A stretch of 64,000 bases of DNA from Phytoseiulus persimilis. Its lineage: Eukaryota; Arthropoda; Arachnida; Mesostigmata; Phytoseiidae. Every line of letters starts with the position of its first letter. Within the stretch, counting starts at the first letter, position 1. Shown here one piece after another: positions 32,161 to 42,874 of this stretch. Under the pieces are notes generated by a model that saw nothing but the letters and a program-made list of their open reading frames with translations, did not search any database and had not been told where the DNA came from. The stretch lies in assembly GCA_037576195.1 (NCBI GenBank), contig CM075102.1, positions 1 through 64,000 of the forward strand. The letters are read 5' to 3'. The position numbers and the translations under genes were made by a program.

Positions 32161-33160
32161 AAGTGGTGGGAAAACTGCATCTGGCACACCCCGGCGTTCG
32201 CCGCATGAAGCCGTGGCTCGGCTTCATTTCTTCTGGCCCGGCATGACCAAAGACATGGGAAAATTCGTGAAGGCTTGCTCCCGCTGCCTCGAAACGTCTT
32301 CGGCTCCGGTCAAGGTACCCTTGACGCCGTGGCCGAACACCGGAAAGCCGTGGTCGAGAGTGCATGTGGACTTCGGGGAGCCCCAGAAAGGCAAGGTATT
32401 CGTCGTGGTCGTGGACAGCTTCTCGAAATTCATCGACGGCCAGTGGCTGTCGTCAACGACGGCCGAAGCAGTCACTCGGTACTTGCGGCGACTACTCCGG
32501 ATCTTGGGCCCGCCTGACACACTCGTCAGCGATAATGGTCCCCCGTTCAAGTCGGTGGAATTCGCCGCATTTTGCGAGGAGTTCTCTCTCACGCACCTCC
32601 GTTGTGCTCAAGCAATGCCTATGAGCAACGGACAGGCCGAGAAGTTGATTCGCTACGTCAAGGATGCGATCGACGACAAGACCACGTCGCTAGATCGCAT
32701 CGTGTCGGCGTACAACTACACGCCCGCGTCTGCGCTTGCGAACAAGTCTCCGAATGAAGTGTTCTTCGGGCGCACACTGCGGACGCCTCTCGGAACCTTC
32801 AAGCCGGCGACGTCCGTTGCGGCGAACTCGACACGGTATCAGCGAGGCTATAAACAACAGTTCGATCGACGGAACGGTACCGTTAAGCGCTGTTTCGCGG
32901 AGGGAGAAACGGTGTCGATCCAACTTTCGAACGGAAGCCGCGTCAGCGCCGTCGTAAAGCGTTTCATCGGCCGGGCTATGTTGGAGCTCGAAGTCGATGG
33001 GAAGAGAGTGGTGCGTCACCGTAATCAAAGCTGGAAGCGAGTCGCCACCACGCCTCAAAATTCGACGGTGCGTTCAAGCCCGGACTCGGCGTCAGCCCCC
33101 CGGATACCGCGACCGCGGCATTGCAAGGCCGCCATTGACTACAAGAAACTCAATGGCTAA
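32161..33160 (+). other. Integrase region of the Gypsy element with triplication
   Basis: The + strand encodes the zinc-binding part (LHLAHPG near 32178; CSRC near 32278) and a catalytic core with VHVDFGEP, LVSDNGPPF and SNGQAEKLIRYVK. A basic C-terminal region ends near 33160, just before the purine tract. This is the best preserved part of the element. Confidence 0.85.
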
Positions 33161-33172
33161 ACAGGGGAGGGA

Positions 33173-33330
33173 TATTGGGACCTGAGGCTAGCCCGGTCCC
33201 GCTTCGTTGTAAAACATGCAAATAAAAGTGAGCGGCCATATTGGCCACGATTCATTTTGCACTAGATTCCGGCCTCGTGTGTGTCCGCTCCCTTAGTCTC
33301 TCTTCTAGAGCTTGTCTAGAGAACCCAACT
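33173..33330 (+). repeat. 3' LTR of the Gypsy element with triplication
   Basis: It is the same length as the left copy and is preceded by a purine tract. The base after it belongs to a different, - strand Gypsy element. Confidence 0.9.
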
Positions 33331-33701
33331 TAAGTATTGGCCTTAACTGCAGTTGAAATTGGCTAAAAAATCATGGATCGCGTCGTAGGTGAGTTCGCGT
33401 AGTCCGGGATACGGGCCGTACCGGAGGTAAGCAAAATACGGATCTAATTCTGTAGAATCACGACAACCGATTTTGTGCTTGAAACAAGATTTTATTCTGT
33501 GAGTAATCTAGTCTACGATAGATTGAAGCTGGGAGTGAGTCATGGATATGATGAACAACCAATCGAAATATTATTCCTACCTTGAAACAAAATCGATTTA
33601 CAAGTCGATACTTCCACCTTTCTGTCCGAACAGCGGTGCCCCAATCTCGAGCAGTGGAAAGAATATGGTGAGAGGGTTTAGAGAAAGTGGAACTTCTTAC
33701 A
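33331..33701 (-). repeat. Candidate 3' LTR of the broken Gypsy element
   Basis: It follows the polypurine tract on the - strand and contains AATAAA near 33492. The second LTR copy is missing, so it is unconfirmed. Confidence 0.35.
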
Positions 33702-36301
33702 TATCCCCCCCCCCCGGGCAAGCGCACTGGAGTTAGTTTATCGCTGTGATACAGAATCTTCTGCTTTCCCCGTCGATCACGCCTAACTTCATAAATTGAG
33801 TTCGATATCCTTCTCTCAACCATGAATGGTCCCGATCGAATTTCGTCAAGTTTCTTTCGATTTAACTTGCTGCCGTTGTGAACATAGACCAGATCTCCTT
33901 TTTGGAACACGAAGTGTTCACGATTTTTATCGATTCTGTACTTGTTCATCATGAAATTCTTCTCCTAATTTCGGAATGCCTCTTCTCTATCCACATTTAT
34001 GTCTCGTTCCGTTCCTAATTCGGTCGGCATAATACTCTCGGACCTTCCAAGCAGTGGATAGTTTGGAGCGAACTTTGTGACCGTGTGTGGCGTCCTGTTG
34101 TATTCTTCAAGACACTCTTGAGCTATGACGGCCCAAGATCGCCGGTCTCCACTGTTTCTCTTGCATCTGATGCGGTTCACTAAAGTTCGATTTAGACGTT
34201 CATTCAACCCATTTGATGCTGCATTATCCACTGATGTGAAGACCAGACGCGTTTTTTTCTTCTTGAAGGAATTGTTTCAATGATTTCGATTCCAATGCGG
34301 AGTACTGATCTTCTAGAATCGTTCCGATGTGTTCACCCTTCGCAACTTTGTTGATCAACTTGATCATTTTTTTTGCAGTCTGATGTTTCGATGTTGAGAT
34401 ATACGCTTTCCGGGTGAAGTGGTCAACCAGGATATGCAAGTATCGCTTCGGTGAGCCGAGTCCGCCGAAACTCCCCACTGTGTCAAGAGACATGATCTCG
34501 AAAAGGTTCCTCGTGAACTTTCTCGATGATTTTCATCCCGAAGTCTTCGGAGATAAACACACGACCGCTTCTGAACAGGATTTTACCTCTCCTCGCGGTT
34601 TTTCCTGATTCGATACTCTCATTTGAGTGACGATCCCGATCTCCCTCCAACTCTCGTATTGAGACGAAGTTTACCACTTTCAGCTCATCCTCTTCATTTT
34701 CGAAAGTTTCGAGCACAGGGTTACTTGACAACGCATCTACTTCGATATTTTCTCTCCCAGAACGTAGATGATCTTGAAATCGTGTTGCGATAGATCAGGT
34801 CGCTCAGTGCTTCATCGGTTCTAGCATCCACTCTCATGGTTTCTAGCGGTCTGTGATCAGATATCACCGTGAAAGTTTTTCCTATCAGCCAATGTTGCCA
34901 GAACACCAACGCCTCCTTGATCGCTAAGCACTCGAGATGAATCGCTTTCTTTTTTGCTTCGGCAGCCCTTAGTTTTCTAGAAAAGTATGCTACAGGGTGG
35001 AGGACGTTGTCGTCTTGGGGTTGTTTTAGAACTGCGGCTACTCCTATTCCACTCGCATCTAAGTAGATGAAAATGGGTTTCGTTTCATCATAAATAGCTA
35101 ACACTGGGCTGGGGCATACAACAGATTTGATTTTCTCGAACGCTTTTCCGCATTTGATATCCCAATTGAAGTCCGTGTTCTGTCGAAGTAGGTTGTGCAG
35201 GGGTTCCAATCGTTCGCTCGAGTTTTCGATCTATTTGTGGTAGAAATTCACCTTGCGATGGTCGCACTCTGTTCGCTTCTACAAAATGACCTAGATATTT
35301 GACCGTGTTCTCCGCAATGTGACACTTCTCGCGTTTCAACTTGAAACCCTCGGCTATCAGCGTCTCGAACAGTTCAGCTAGGTGTTCAAAATGCTCATCC
35401 AGCGTATGAGGAAACACAACCACATCATCGATATAATTCGAACAGAATTTGTTCAGACCGTTTCTCCTCAGAATGTTGCCGACAATTCGTTGGAATATTG
35501 CTGGCGAAGTTTCCAATTCGAATGGGAGACGTTTCCATTGGTAGTGACCGCTCTGAGTGACGAATGCAGTCTTTCTTCTGTCCTTCTCCCTGAGTGATAT
35601 GGACCAGAATGCTGAATTGATATCCACGGTGGAGAACCATTTGCAGTTGCTCATTTTCGTGATCAAGTCCTCTATTCTGGGGAAAGGCTGTGATTCCGGA
35701 ACGATGATCTTATTAAGTTCTCTGAAATCCATGCAGAGTCGCGATTTTCTACCGTCGTCTTTCTTGAACGCAAGAGTCACCGGTGCGGCAAACGGAGAAC
35801 TCGACCCCTCAATGAGTCCTCTTTGTAACAGTTCGCTTATCTGTGATTCGATTTCTTGGTGATCCGGGATTGAGTATCTGTATGGCTTTCTAGCAACGTA
35901 TCTGTCCATGAGCAGCTTTGTTCGAGCTTCATGGTTCTTCACTAACCCACATCGAATTTGTCTTTTGCAAAGATATTCTCGTAGTCGCACAAGAATTTCT
36001 GTACTTTGTTGTGCACTCCAGCTGTCATTGATCTCGCCTCCAAGGCTCCTTGGCTAATTCCTCCCAGAGGTGTAACAATCTCGACATCGTGCTTCTCTGT
36101 ATCTCCGTTCACTCTCTGGCTGACGGTGAAAACCTCGTTTTGAATCAGTCTGAATTTCTTTATGACGTCCAAGCCTAAGAGCAAATCATACGAAATATGA
36201 TCATTCTTCATAACGTGGACATTGACTGTCTTCTCACTTTCTCCGATCTTCAATTTCAATTCGGCCCGGCCTTGGGTGAAAGTCTCCCCGCTTTGAGTAC
36301 T

Positions 36302-36582
36302 TTTTGTTTTTTGTTTTTCGGCTGAACCTCTCAGCCAGCCCTCAGAAGTGTCCCGGATTCACCTCTCGGTATTGCTTCAGTGACACTCCCTATCGCCTCG
36401 CAAATCCCATTGCGGGCCGTGGGCTTGGGTCTTAAGATGGTTCAGATTTAATTCTGATATGAATTAAATCTTTTTTACCACATAAGAAATTTGTTGTCCC
36501 GGCCGGGGATCGAACCCGCGATTGCTAGCTTAGCGTGGCACCCAAGGCGTTGGTTTATGCCACACGGCCAACGAGCCGCTTA
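36302..36582 (-). mobile_element. tRNA-derived SINE inserted in the broken Gypsy element
   Basis: On the - strand the head carries an RNA polymerase III A box (TGGCCGTGTGG, 36560-36570) and B box (GGTTCGATCCC, 36506-36516), 43 bp apart, as in tRNA-derived SINEs. A body of about 200 bp follows, and the tail is A-rich (AAAAACAAAAAACAAAAAG). A 7-bp direct repeat GAGTACT flanks it at 36295-36301 and 36583-36589. This is a retrotransposed non-coding RNA unit, transcribed from its own internal promoter and moved by a LINE. Confidence 0.85.
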
Positions 36583-37600
36583 GAGTACTGAGGAGCTGTT
36601 TCCCTTCCATGAGACGTATTCTGATTCGCCAATGATACGTTAGATCCGGTGTAGTAAACCGCCTCAACTTTTTTCTCGCTGTTTACAGTTACTCTAAGTC
36701 TTATGAGATGTGGGAATTTCTCCGGGCGCTTCAGTTTTTTGAATTATCCTCTGTCTCGCTCAGGTCTTCATTCAGATTTACCCGGGCTTCCGAGACTCTT
36801 TTCATCCCCTTGTTCCAAAATTTTTCAACCGGATGGAACCGATTCCTGAAGTTCAAATTCTCTCAAATCGTGCAGGGTTTCTTTTCTAGCGCTGGTTTGG
36901 GAGGATTCGTAAGCTCTTTCTGAGCGTCGGTTTTTCTTGCGAACCTATCTTCTTTGTTTCTCCATGGTGGCTGTTGTTGTTTCACAAGAGGTTCGAATCG
37001 AGAAAGTTCGTTCATGAGCTCGTCGATTCCATTGATGTCTTTTTTATCCATACGTCGACGTACTTCAGAGGGCAATCCGAAGACGATCAGGTGAATTCTC
37101 GACTCAATGGTCATGTTACGTTCAACATCTAACAACAATCGCAATTTCTTCGTCGCATAATCAGCATAAGACCCGGTCAAGTATCTGAATCCGAGTGCAT
37201 ATTCAATTCTTGACCATCCTCTCTCTCCGAAAACGGTGAGAAAAGAGTTCTTCCAAGCGGCAAAATCTTCGATAGGGTACTCTATTAAGCAGAACTTGTA
37301 CCATTCTTCTGTAGCATTTTGAACGAAGTATCGCAGCGCCCGAACTTTCATTTCGTTTGTCGTGATCTCGAACCGGATGCATTCTTCCTCAAAATCTTCA
37401 ATCCAATCTATTGCTTTCCGACATATGTACCCTGTCAAACTTGGTTGTCGCGAAGTTTTCCTCAATTTTGGAGAGGATCTGCGGGCTCCTTCCTGATGAA
37501 TTCAGGAAAGTCGTTCCTGCCGTTCAAAAGTTATGATTTTCCGACAATCCCGACCGCTGTGCGCCGGCGCCTGACCTCGTGATTGAGCAGGGGGTCGCCA

Positions 37601-38239
37601 GAATCCCCGAGTCCGAGTTTGCGACCCCTGGCCACAAAGCTCGGATCATGGTCTCAGTAACGGAGCGCAGTTAGACATGCCGCGAAGCTCCGATCAGCGG
37701 AGTACGGCAACGGATCGGCTCTGTGTGTGGGCATGGTGCGGCGTAATTGCCGCTTGCACGATACATCTCAATTCTCTTCTCACCAACGTGAACCGGAGTC
37801 CAACTGGACCATTGGAGGTCGTCAGCGATCGCGTGCTTGCTATGCGTATCGATGGAAAGATCGGTTATGCCTTGAATTGGATCCAAGCGGCTCCCAATCG
37901 ATGCCTCCCACTGTCTCGAAGGATTGAGAATAGAGTCCACCCAGATGGTCGACGACCCGAGTTCCGCATCGAATTACAGTTCATCTTTCCCGTTGCGTAA
38001 AATCGAAAAGTTCCAAGTCTGCGAGTGGATGAATCACACCAAATCGTTGAGTATAATATGGAAATTTTGACCGCCCTATCAAGATGTTTCTAGTATTGAA
38101 TCTGGAATTGATATACGGCACATTCAGCCTGACCCACTCAGGAGGACGGAAGTAATTGAAAGATGACTTTTGTGAAGTACTGTGCCTGTGGGGGACAGGC
38201 TCTCCTCGCGACGAACAGGCTGGATTCCACAAGCCATTG
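37601..38239. other. Unassigned interval left of the hAT element
   Basis: It has modest open frames on both strands (for example + 37677-38000 and - 37981-38244) and no recognisable domain. Part may be a diverged 5' LTR of the Gypsy element on the left, since the primer-binding site abuts it at 37600. Confidence 0.3.
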
Positions 38240-38247
38240 CTCATGAG

Positions 38248-38268
38248 TAGAGCCTGGAAGTTCAGGCA
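38248..38268 (+). repeat. Left terminal inverted repeat of the hAT element
   Basis: 21 bp, the perfect inverse of 40242-40262, directly preceded by the CTCATGAG duplication. Confidence 0.95.
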
Positions 38269-38416
38269 CTAAAAAACTCGGAAAAAAGCAGGCAAAAAGG
38301 CATCAAAAAACTGGAAAAAGGCAGTTGGGTTCAACAAAAAAGGCGTTGAAAACAGACTGATCTGAAAGAAGCATAACCTCAGGGGGGGGGGGGGTCTTCA
38401 GAGCGTCGGAACAACT

Positions 38417-39928
38417 TTATTCGAACGCGGTTGAGTTACACAAGGGTATGATATGATATTTGAGATTCTCCGTGGTCAGGCCGTACCGTCGGTCTGAGAG
38501 AAGTGCCTTATAACGTGAAAAAGACCTTCCCACATCTACGCTGACCAAGGGCGCGTACATGAATGATGAGATATCGGCAACCGAAAGATGCGAAATGTCA
38601 TCGCCAACGACTTTTCCTCGCACCGCTTCCTCTATCTGGAGCATGATCTTGTAACCCGTGTTATTCTCCAAGACGTGCTTCATTTTGTTCTTGATAAACT
38701 GTGCTGGGGCTCCTTCGACAGCGTCGATGCATTTCCGTAAGTCTTGGAAGACTTCGATTGTTTCTCTGAGCGGAAGAGTCGTACTTTCTAGCTTTTTAAT
38801 GTATTCTGGAATGGTCGAGTAATTCGATGCTATGTAAATAAGATCCGCCTTGAGAGAGCGCTCTGCCATAAGCTCTTGCGATCTTTTGATGCTAACGGCT
38901 TCGTTGGCATCCAGCGCCGTCACAACGCTTTTGATCTCATCGAAAAACTTGGCGTAGTACAGAGCAGCTGAGAGCCATGTGCCCCACCGCGTCACAACGG
39001 GCTCTGGCGGAAGCGGCACATTGGGTGCAATATTTTGAAAGAAACGGACTCGCGACGGGGCCTTCACAAATATTTTTTTCACGTTCGCAACCAGTTTGTC
39101 GACCATCGGGAAGGAGTCGCGAATTTGTTCGGATACTCGATGCGCTCCATGAGCGAGACAAGTTATGTGGACCATTTTGGGAAATAATACATTCAGACCC
39201 CGAGCCGCCTTTTTCATATAGGGTGCAGCATCGGTAACGAAGAGCATCACGTTATCATGCCTGATACCAACGGGCCATGACAACGTCAGCGAGTTTGTGA
39301 AGGTTTGAGCGATGCTTGCGTGGTTGGTGTGCTCCACTACAGCCGAAGATAACAGGAAGGGGCTGGAGGATCGCTCTGGTGTCATACAACCAACAATCGT
39401 GTTCACAACAAACCGACCTCTTACATCGGTTGTCTCATAAACTGAGATCCAAATTCGATTGTTCCCGACAGCGTGCCGGATCTTCCCAATGGTGGCATCA
39501 TACAGCTTTCTCAAGTGACCTTTGCGCAGCGTTGTGTGGTCGGGAACCTCATCCTTACAATACTTTTGCAGAAATCTACGGAAGGACGGATCCTGAGTTT
39601 TGTAGAGCGGTATATTCGATTCAACCAGCATCGTACAGAGGTCCATGTTAAACACGCTCTCCCTGCTCGATATCTCGAGAAAATTCGAGATCAAGCACGT
39701 GTTAGGAATACTCGCTGAACGGCGTTGCATCTGGTTCTTGTGTCCAGCGCTTTCGACGTGTTGCTGGACGTAATATTTTTTCTCATTGTTCACTTTTTTT
39801 TCACACAACTTACAAGTCAACACCTTCCCATCGGTCATAAACGCTTCGCTCCCGAACTCCTCGACGTATCGCTGCAATCTGCTCCTCAGGCTCTTCGCTT
39901 GCTTCGGCATCGTCACAACATCAACCAC
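38417..39928 (-). CDS. hAT transposase (BED-finger, CGGBP1-like), 503 codons
   Basis: The predicted role is cut-and-paste mobility of the surrounding element. A BED-type zinc finger is visible at Cys39, Cys42, His57 and His63. The RNase H-like core includes TDVRGRFVVNTIVG (about 168-180) and the VTDAAPYMKKA block (Asp233). Residues about 447-501 (MYAPLVSVDVGRSFSRYK) are the hAT C-terminal dimerisation region. The length suits this family of short hAT proteins. One oddity: the family usually has VDETTD at the first catalytic aspartate, here VYETTD (Tyr164), so the protein may be catalytically dead although intact. Resemblance to CGGBP1-like proteins means a domesticated DNA-binding role is possible, but the intact ends favour a plain transposon. 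Confidence 0.9.
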   Translation of the reverse strand: MVDVVTMPKQAKSLRSRLQRYVEEFGSEAFMTDGKVLTCKLCEKKVNNEKKYYVQQHVESAGHKNQMQRRSASIPNTCLISNFLEISSRESVFNMDLCTMLVESNIPLYKTQDPSFRRFLQKYCKDEVPDHTTLRKGHLRKLYDATIGKIRHAVGNNRIWISVYETTDVRGRFVVNTIVGCMTPERSSSPFLLSSAVVEHTNHASIAQTFTNSLTLSWPVGIRHDNVMLFVTDAAPYMKKAARGLNVLFPKMVHITCLAHGAHRVSEQIRDSFPMVDKLVANVKKIFVKAPSRVRFFQNIAPNVPLPPEPVVTRWGTWLSAALYYAKFFDEIKSVVTALDANEAVSIKRSQELMAERSLKADLIYIASNYSTIPEYIKKLESTTLPLRETIEVFQDLRKCIDAVEGAPAQFIKNKMKHVLENNTGYKIMLQIEEAVRGKVVGDDISHLSVADISSFMYAPLVSVDVGRSFSRYKALLSDRRYGLTTENLKYHIIPLCNSTAFE

Positions 39929-40241
39929 GCCAGTAAAATCTCACTGGGTTGCGCACTAGGTGTTGAGGAATCAGTGTCAAGATTGAGAACGAAAATGAGC
40001 ATTGACTGATTCGAGCGAATCAAGTGTATCACCTAACGAGTGCCGCTGTCGTGGCAGGTCTTTCTGTTATTGCTCCACGTGCGTGTTTGGCAGCATTGAA
40101 AGTGACTCTGTCGTGCACCCATCACACCCGCAACGCATGGAGAAAAACATGAAAATAGGCAAAATGCCTAGTGAGAAACAGAAATAGGCAAGATGTTGAG
40201 GCAAACCCCGAAATAGGCATTTTCAGGCATATATGGCATTT

Positions 40242-40262
40242 TGCCTGAACTTCCAGGCTCTA
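40242..40262 (-). repeat. Right terminal inverted repeat of the hAT element
   Basis: 21 bp, the inverse of the left end, directly followed by CTCATGAG at 40263-40270. Confidence 0.95.
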
Positions 40263-40270
40263 CTCATGAG

Positions 40271-41209
40271 TAAGGACCTGCGGCGCGCCGGGCAAGGTTT
40301 CTCTGCCGCCTTTTCTCCCGTCAGCCGCCGGCGCCGTCGAAATCCTCACGGCGCACAGCTCTGGTTGGGAGAGAGATCAGGGAGTATCATCTCGCTTTGA
40401 CGGAAGACTCATGTTGTGTAGAGTGACAGAGGACTCTGTGTTCGTGCTCTATTCAGCAGCAACTTGTGAAGGGGTGTTTCTGTTGATAAATTTCTGTTGT
40501 CCCGGTTGGATAATTTCAACACAACCAGGATAGAAAACACTGTGAACAATTAAAATGCATCCAACCACACCGCTCAAGATAAGTCACTCACCGTGTTCAG
40601 TCACAGAGCTGAAGTCGGAGTGATCAAGAATACTGCTCTTTATAAACATCACCCTCCACTCCGATGGAATCAGCGAAAGATTCGATCACGCTGGGATCGA
40701 TCGATTTTCACGCAGCGCAGGATCTGGCACAGCTGATCGCTCTGCGATCTGCGACATGTCGGACGTGCTGTCAAAGGCGACTTGAAGATTTCAAACTCCC
40801 ACCGCCCGCTTCGAGATTTCTTCCTGAATCCGGTTCCCCAGAAGAGCGATTATGTCGGTCAAATCGTTGGCGACATGTGGGAGACCCCCTTCGGCTTCCC
40901 AGCGTCACTTTAGCAACACTGGGTGCCTGTCTTCCGAATGACCTCGAAGCACAGTACTGGGGAGAAAATTTTGGAGGCTTCACCGGAGTTAGGAGAATGC
41001 GTCCCTTGTCCGGGATCGTAATGAGGAGAAGGTATTCATGAAGCGGAATGAAGGTGTGCACGTCAATCGATGAAGCCGCTCCATCGCTTATATTGATCGT
41101 CAAGTAGTTTGAGAAGCTTGTCGTTATCACCTCACAGGGAAAGATTCGACCCCTGAAGTGAATCAAGCGCCGCCGAGCCCGCGTCGTTTTTCCCTCGAAT
41201 CTGCTTTTA
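40271..41209. other. Unassigned interval between the hAT element and the MITE
   Basis: Open frames on both strands overlap here (+ 40664-41041, 125 codons; - 40771-41223, 150 codons). Neither shows a recognisable domain, so neither is called a gene. A weak promoter-like arrangement on the - strand is listed separately. Confidence 0.3.
40586..40644 (-). promoter_or_regulatory. Possible core promoter with first-exon splice donor
   Basis: On the - strand TATAAAG (40638-40644) is followed about 50 bases later by CACG|GTGAGTGAC, a strong donor consensus with the intron starting at 40591. This would give a short non-coding first exon. No downstream exon was found, and the hAT insertion lies on that side. 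Confidence 0.2.
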
Positions 41210-41211
41210 TA

Positions 41212-41710
41212 CAGGGTGGTCATCGTAAGTCGGGAACTTTCTTACCCTCTCTTCTTTTCCTCATAACTCGGTAAAAAAAAAGGTCGGATTCTGGAAAATG
41301 CTTTTGCGTTCGATAGCTGGAGGGACGGCGCGTCTTTCCCTCGTCGTAAATCGGTAGAAAATTGAATTTTTAAATCGGCCTGAAAATTGCAATTTTTTTT
41401 TTCAACTTCTCTCAAAAAACTGATCGACAAACTTCTGAAGTCAACCGATCGAATTCGAAAGTGCTAAAGTCGAGGCAGGATAGGATGCTGCTCAAACGCC
41501 CGGCAACTCCAGATTTGTAGCTCAGGATCTGTGAGAAGGACGAAAGATCGTTTCAACCTCGACGTCGAAAAATTGCAATTTTTAGGCCGAGAAAAAAAAA
41601 GGCGTTGTTGCAGAACGCAAAAGGATTTTCCAGAATCCGACCATTTTTCACCGAGTTATGAGCAGAAGAAGAGAGGGTAAGAATGTTCCCGACTTACGAT
41701 GACCACCCTG
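41212..41710. mobile_element. MITE with ~100-bp terminal inverted repeats (Tc1/mariner-like)
   Basis: The left arm (41212-41311) starts CAGGGTGGTCATCGTAAGTC and the right arm (41613-41710) is its inverse with a few differences. TA dinucleotides flank both ends (41210-41211 and 41711-41712), fitting TA target duplication. There is no coding capacity, so it depends on a transposase elsewhere. Confidence 0.85.
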
Positions 41711-41891
41711 TAGTTCATCGATCAAGGTTTGGTCCTTGCCTCCGATTAAGCGCTCTTACTGTTGCGATAGCTCACACGAGCTCCGAGCGTGCTGAGCTTG
41801 AGAGATTTCGTGGAGGAGTTTCGCTAAATGTATCGCATTTTGGTTCTGATAGGACTGGAAGTCGTACGGTTTGAAGGTAGAGGATCGAAGG

Positions 41892-42164
41892 TGTGGAACA
41901 CTAGCTCAGTTGACAACAAGAGTGACAACGCAAGAGACGTGTAAAGTAGAAGGCTCTGTACCACAGTGAAGTTTATTCGAAAAGAGGGTCCTTATATACC
42001 TAGAAGGGGAGCGTAGCTCTCCCATGATTGGTCTAGAGTCCAGACACCAGATGAGTCACATCTTAACATAAGTTGACAGATGGTCTAGTTTGTAGGTCGG
42101 AGGGGTTGTAATCCCGACTCCGTACTCTTGGTTTTATGTGCACTGTCTGTATCAGTCCCTTACA
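41892..42164 (-). repeat. LTR-like segment, possibly a solo LTR
   Basis: On the - strand it starts TGTAAGGGACTG and ends GTTCCACA, with TATATAAGG near 41997 and AATAAA near 41975 in the usual order. No primer-binding site, purine tract or clear target duplication was seen on either side, and no second copy lies in the window. Confidence 0.45.
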
Positions 42165-42559
42165 TCTGCTGTCGGGGTTGGAACCCCGATTTCGTTGCAT
42201 TTCCCAGACGTCGTGACTTGGGAGTACTGTGAGTCATCTGAGTGTGTCATGCTCTCAGACGCGTGCGAGATCTGAGCCCGACAGGCTTCAGATTCTGATC
42301 TCCAACAGGTTCTAATCAACAAGAGCTTCCCGAAGAAAAAGTCAGGAGCAGAAATGCCAACCCTGGTGCCGCCCTGAGAGGTGCCGCCCGGTAAGGGCCG
42401 CACCCCAACCCCCGCTAGCTAGGCCACTGCAGCGAACGCCAGACCAATGACTTAAAGACAATTCCGAACGTTGCGTTTGCCCTTGGCTGAGCAACGTCGT
42501 GATCGCCCGGCCACGCCAACTTTGTGGGAGTCAAGGTCTAGAGGTGACGGCGGAGACAT
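42165..42559. other. Unassigned interval
   Basis: No gene was recognised. It may be decayed sequence of the Gypsy remnant to its right. Confidence 0.3.
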
Positions 42560-42874
42560 CACTGAGGTAAGCCGGTCCGGAAGGCGTCGACTCGACAATT
42601 GCCGATGCCAGACTCGAAACCGTGCTGGGCCGCGTACTCCCGATCTATTTCCCGGTCGTCGGCGAGCTTGGCGTAGTTTACCACCAAGGGAACGTTGTTG
42701 GTTTTGGAGCGCCGGGAAAGAGCGTATGTGACCGCATTTCTGTGCAAAACGACGTGCTGAATGCTCGAGGTGAGCTCGGTGATGAAGAAAATATGTCGTT
42801 GCTGTTTTGCGGAGAGAGGTGTGCCTTTCTTCAGATTGCTGAAAGCCAGAGGTTGTTGAGACGCGTGGCATACT
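42560..42874 (-). mobile_element. Old Gypsy remnant, RNase H part, left half
   Basis: The - strand has TPLSAKQQRHIFFITELTS, followed by a region like the end of RNase H in the Gypsy at 52937-57896. It is one piece with 47820-48005; the mag-like Gypsy was inserted between them. Broken in several places. Confidence 0.75.

Larger units (their letters stand above)
26064..33330 (+). mobile_element. Gypsy element with a triplicated RT/RNase H segment
   Basis: LTRs of 158 bp (26064-26221 and 33173-33330) differ at about four positions (2.5 percent). A TTGGCGCAGCCGG primer-site-like sequence follows the left LTR, and a purine tract (acaggggaggga) precedes the right one. Parts in order: gag (about 26260-27450) with a knuckle CWGCGEGHPRRAC, protease and start of RT (about 27500-28310), three tandem copies of an RT/RNase H segment (28327-32160), and integrase (about 32160-33160). 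The element is broken, with roughly six or more breaks in all. No target duplication is evident: satellite lies on the left, unrelated Gypsy sequence on the right. Confidence 0.9.
33331..37600 (-). mobile_element. Broken Gypsy element (- strand)
   Basis: Reading - strand, gag lies at about 37465-36863, the protease end at 36259-35990, RT at 35990-35210 (FRELNKIIVPESQPFPRIED, SNYIDDVVVF), RNase H at 35210-34720 (TVISDHRPLETM), and integrase at 34500-33740 (DTVGSFG, HILVDHFTRKAYIS). A primer-site-like TGGCGACCCCCTGC sits at 37583-37600. A 3' LTR may lie at 33331-33701, starting TGTAAGAAG after a G run (C11 on the + strand at 33705-33715). I could not find a matching 5' LTR to the right of 37600. 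The element has several breaks (about six) and one SINE insertion, so it is older than its neighbours. Confidence 0.8.
38248..40262 (-). mobile_element. Complete hAT DNA transposon
   Basis: A 2015-bp element has perfect 21-bp terminal inverted repeats (TAGAGCCTGGAAGTTCAGGC plus A) at 38248-38268 and 40242-40262. It is bracketed by an 8-bp direct repeat CTCATGAG at 38240-38247 and 40263-40270, the hAT hallmark. Short AGGCA-type motifs recur below both ends, as in hAT subterminal binding regions. It contains a single intact transposase frame. A G13 run lies at 38382-38394, just downstream of the gene. The ends and target repeats are undamaged, so the insertion is fairly recent. Confidence 0.95.

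Noticed and set aside
36506-36580. Possible tRNA gene
   Set aside because: A and B boxes are good but the unit has a SINE body, an A-rich tail and flanking duplications, so it is a SINE head.
37677-38000. 107-codon + strand ORF beside the Gypsy primer-binding site
   Set aside because: No domain recognised; it may lie in a diverged LTR.
40664-41223. Overlapping 125- and 150-codon ORFs on opposite strands
   Set aside because: Neither has a domain; at least one must be a shadow, and I could not choose.
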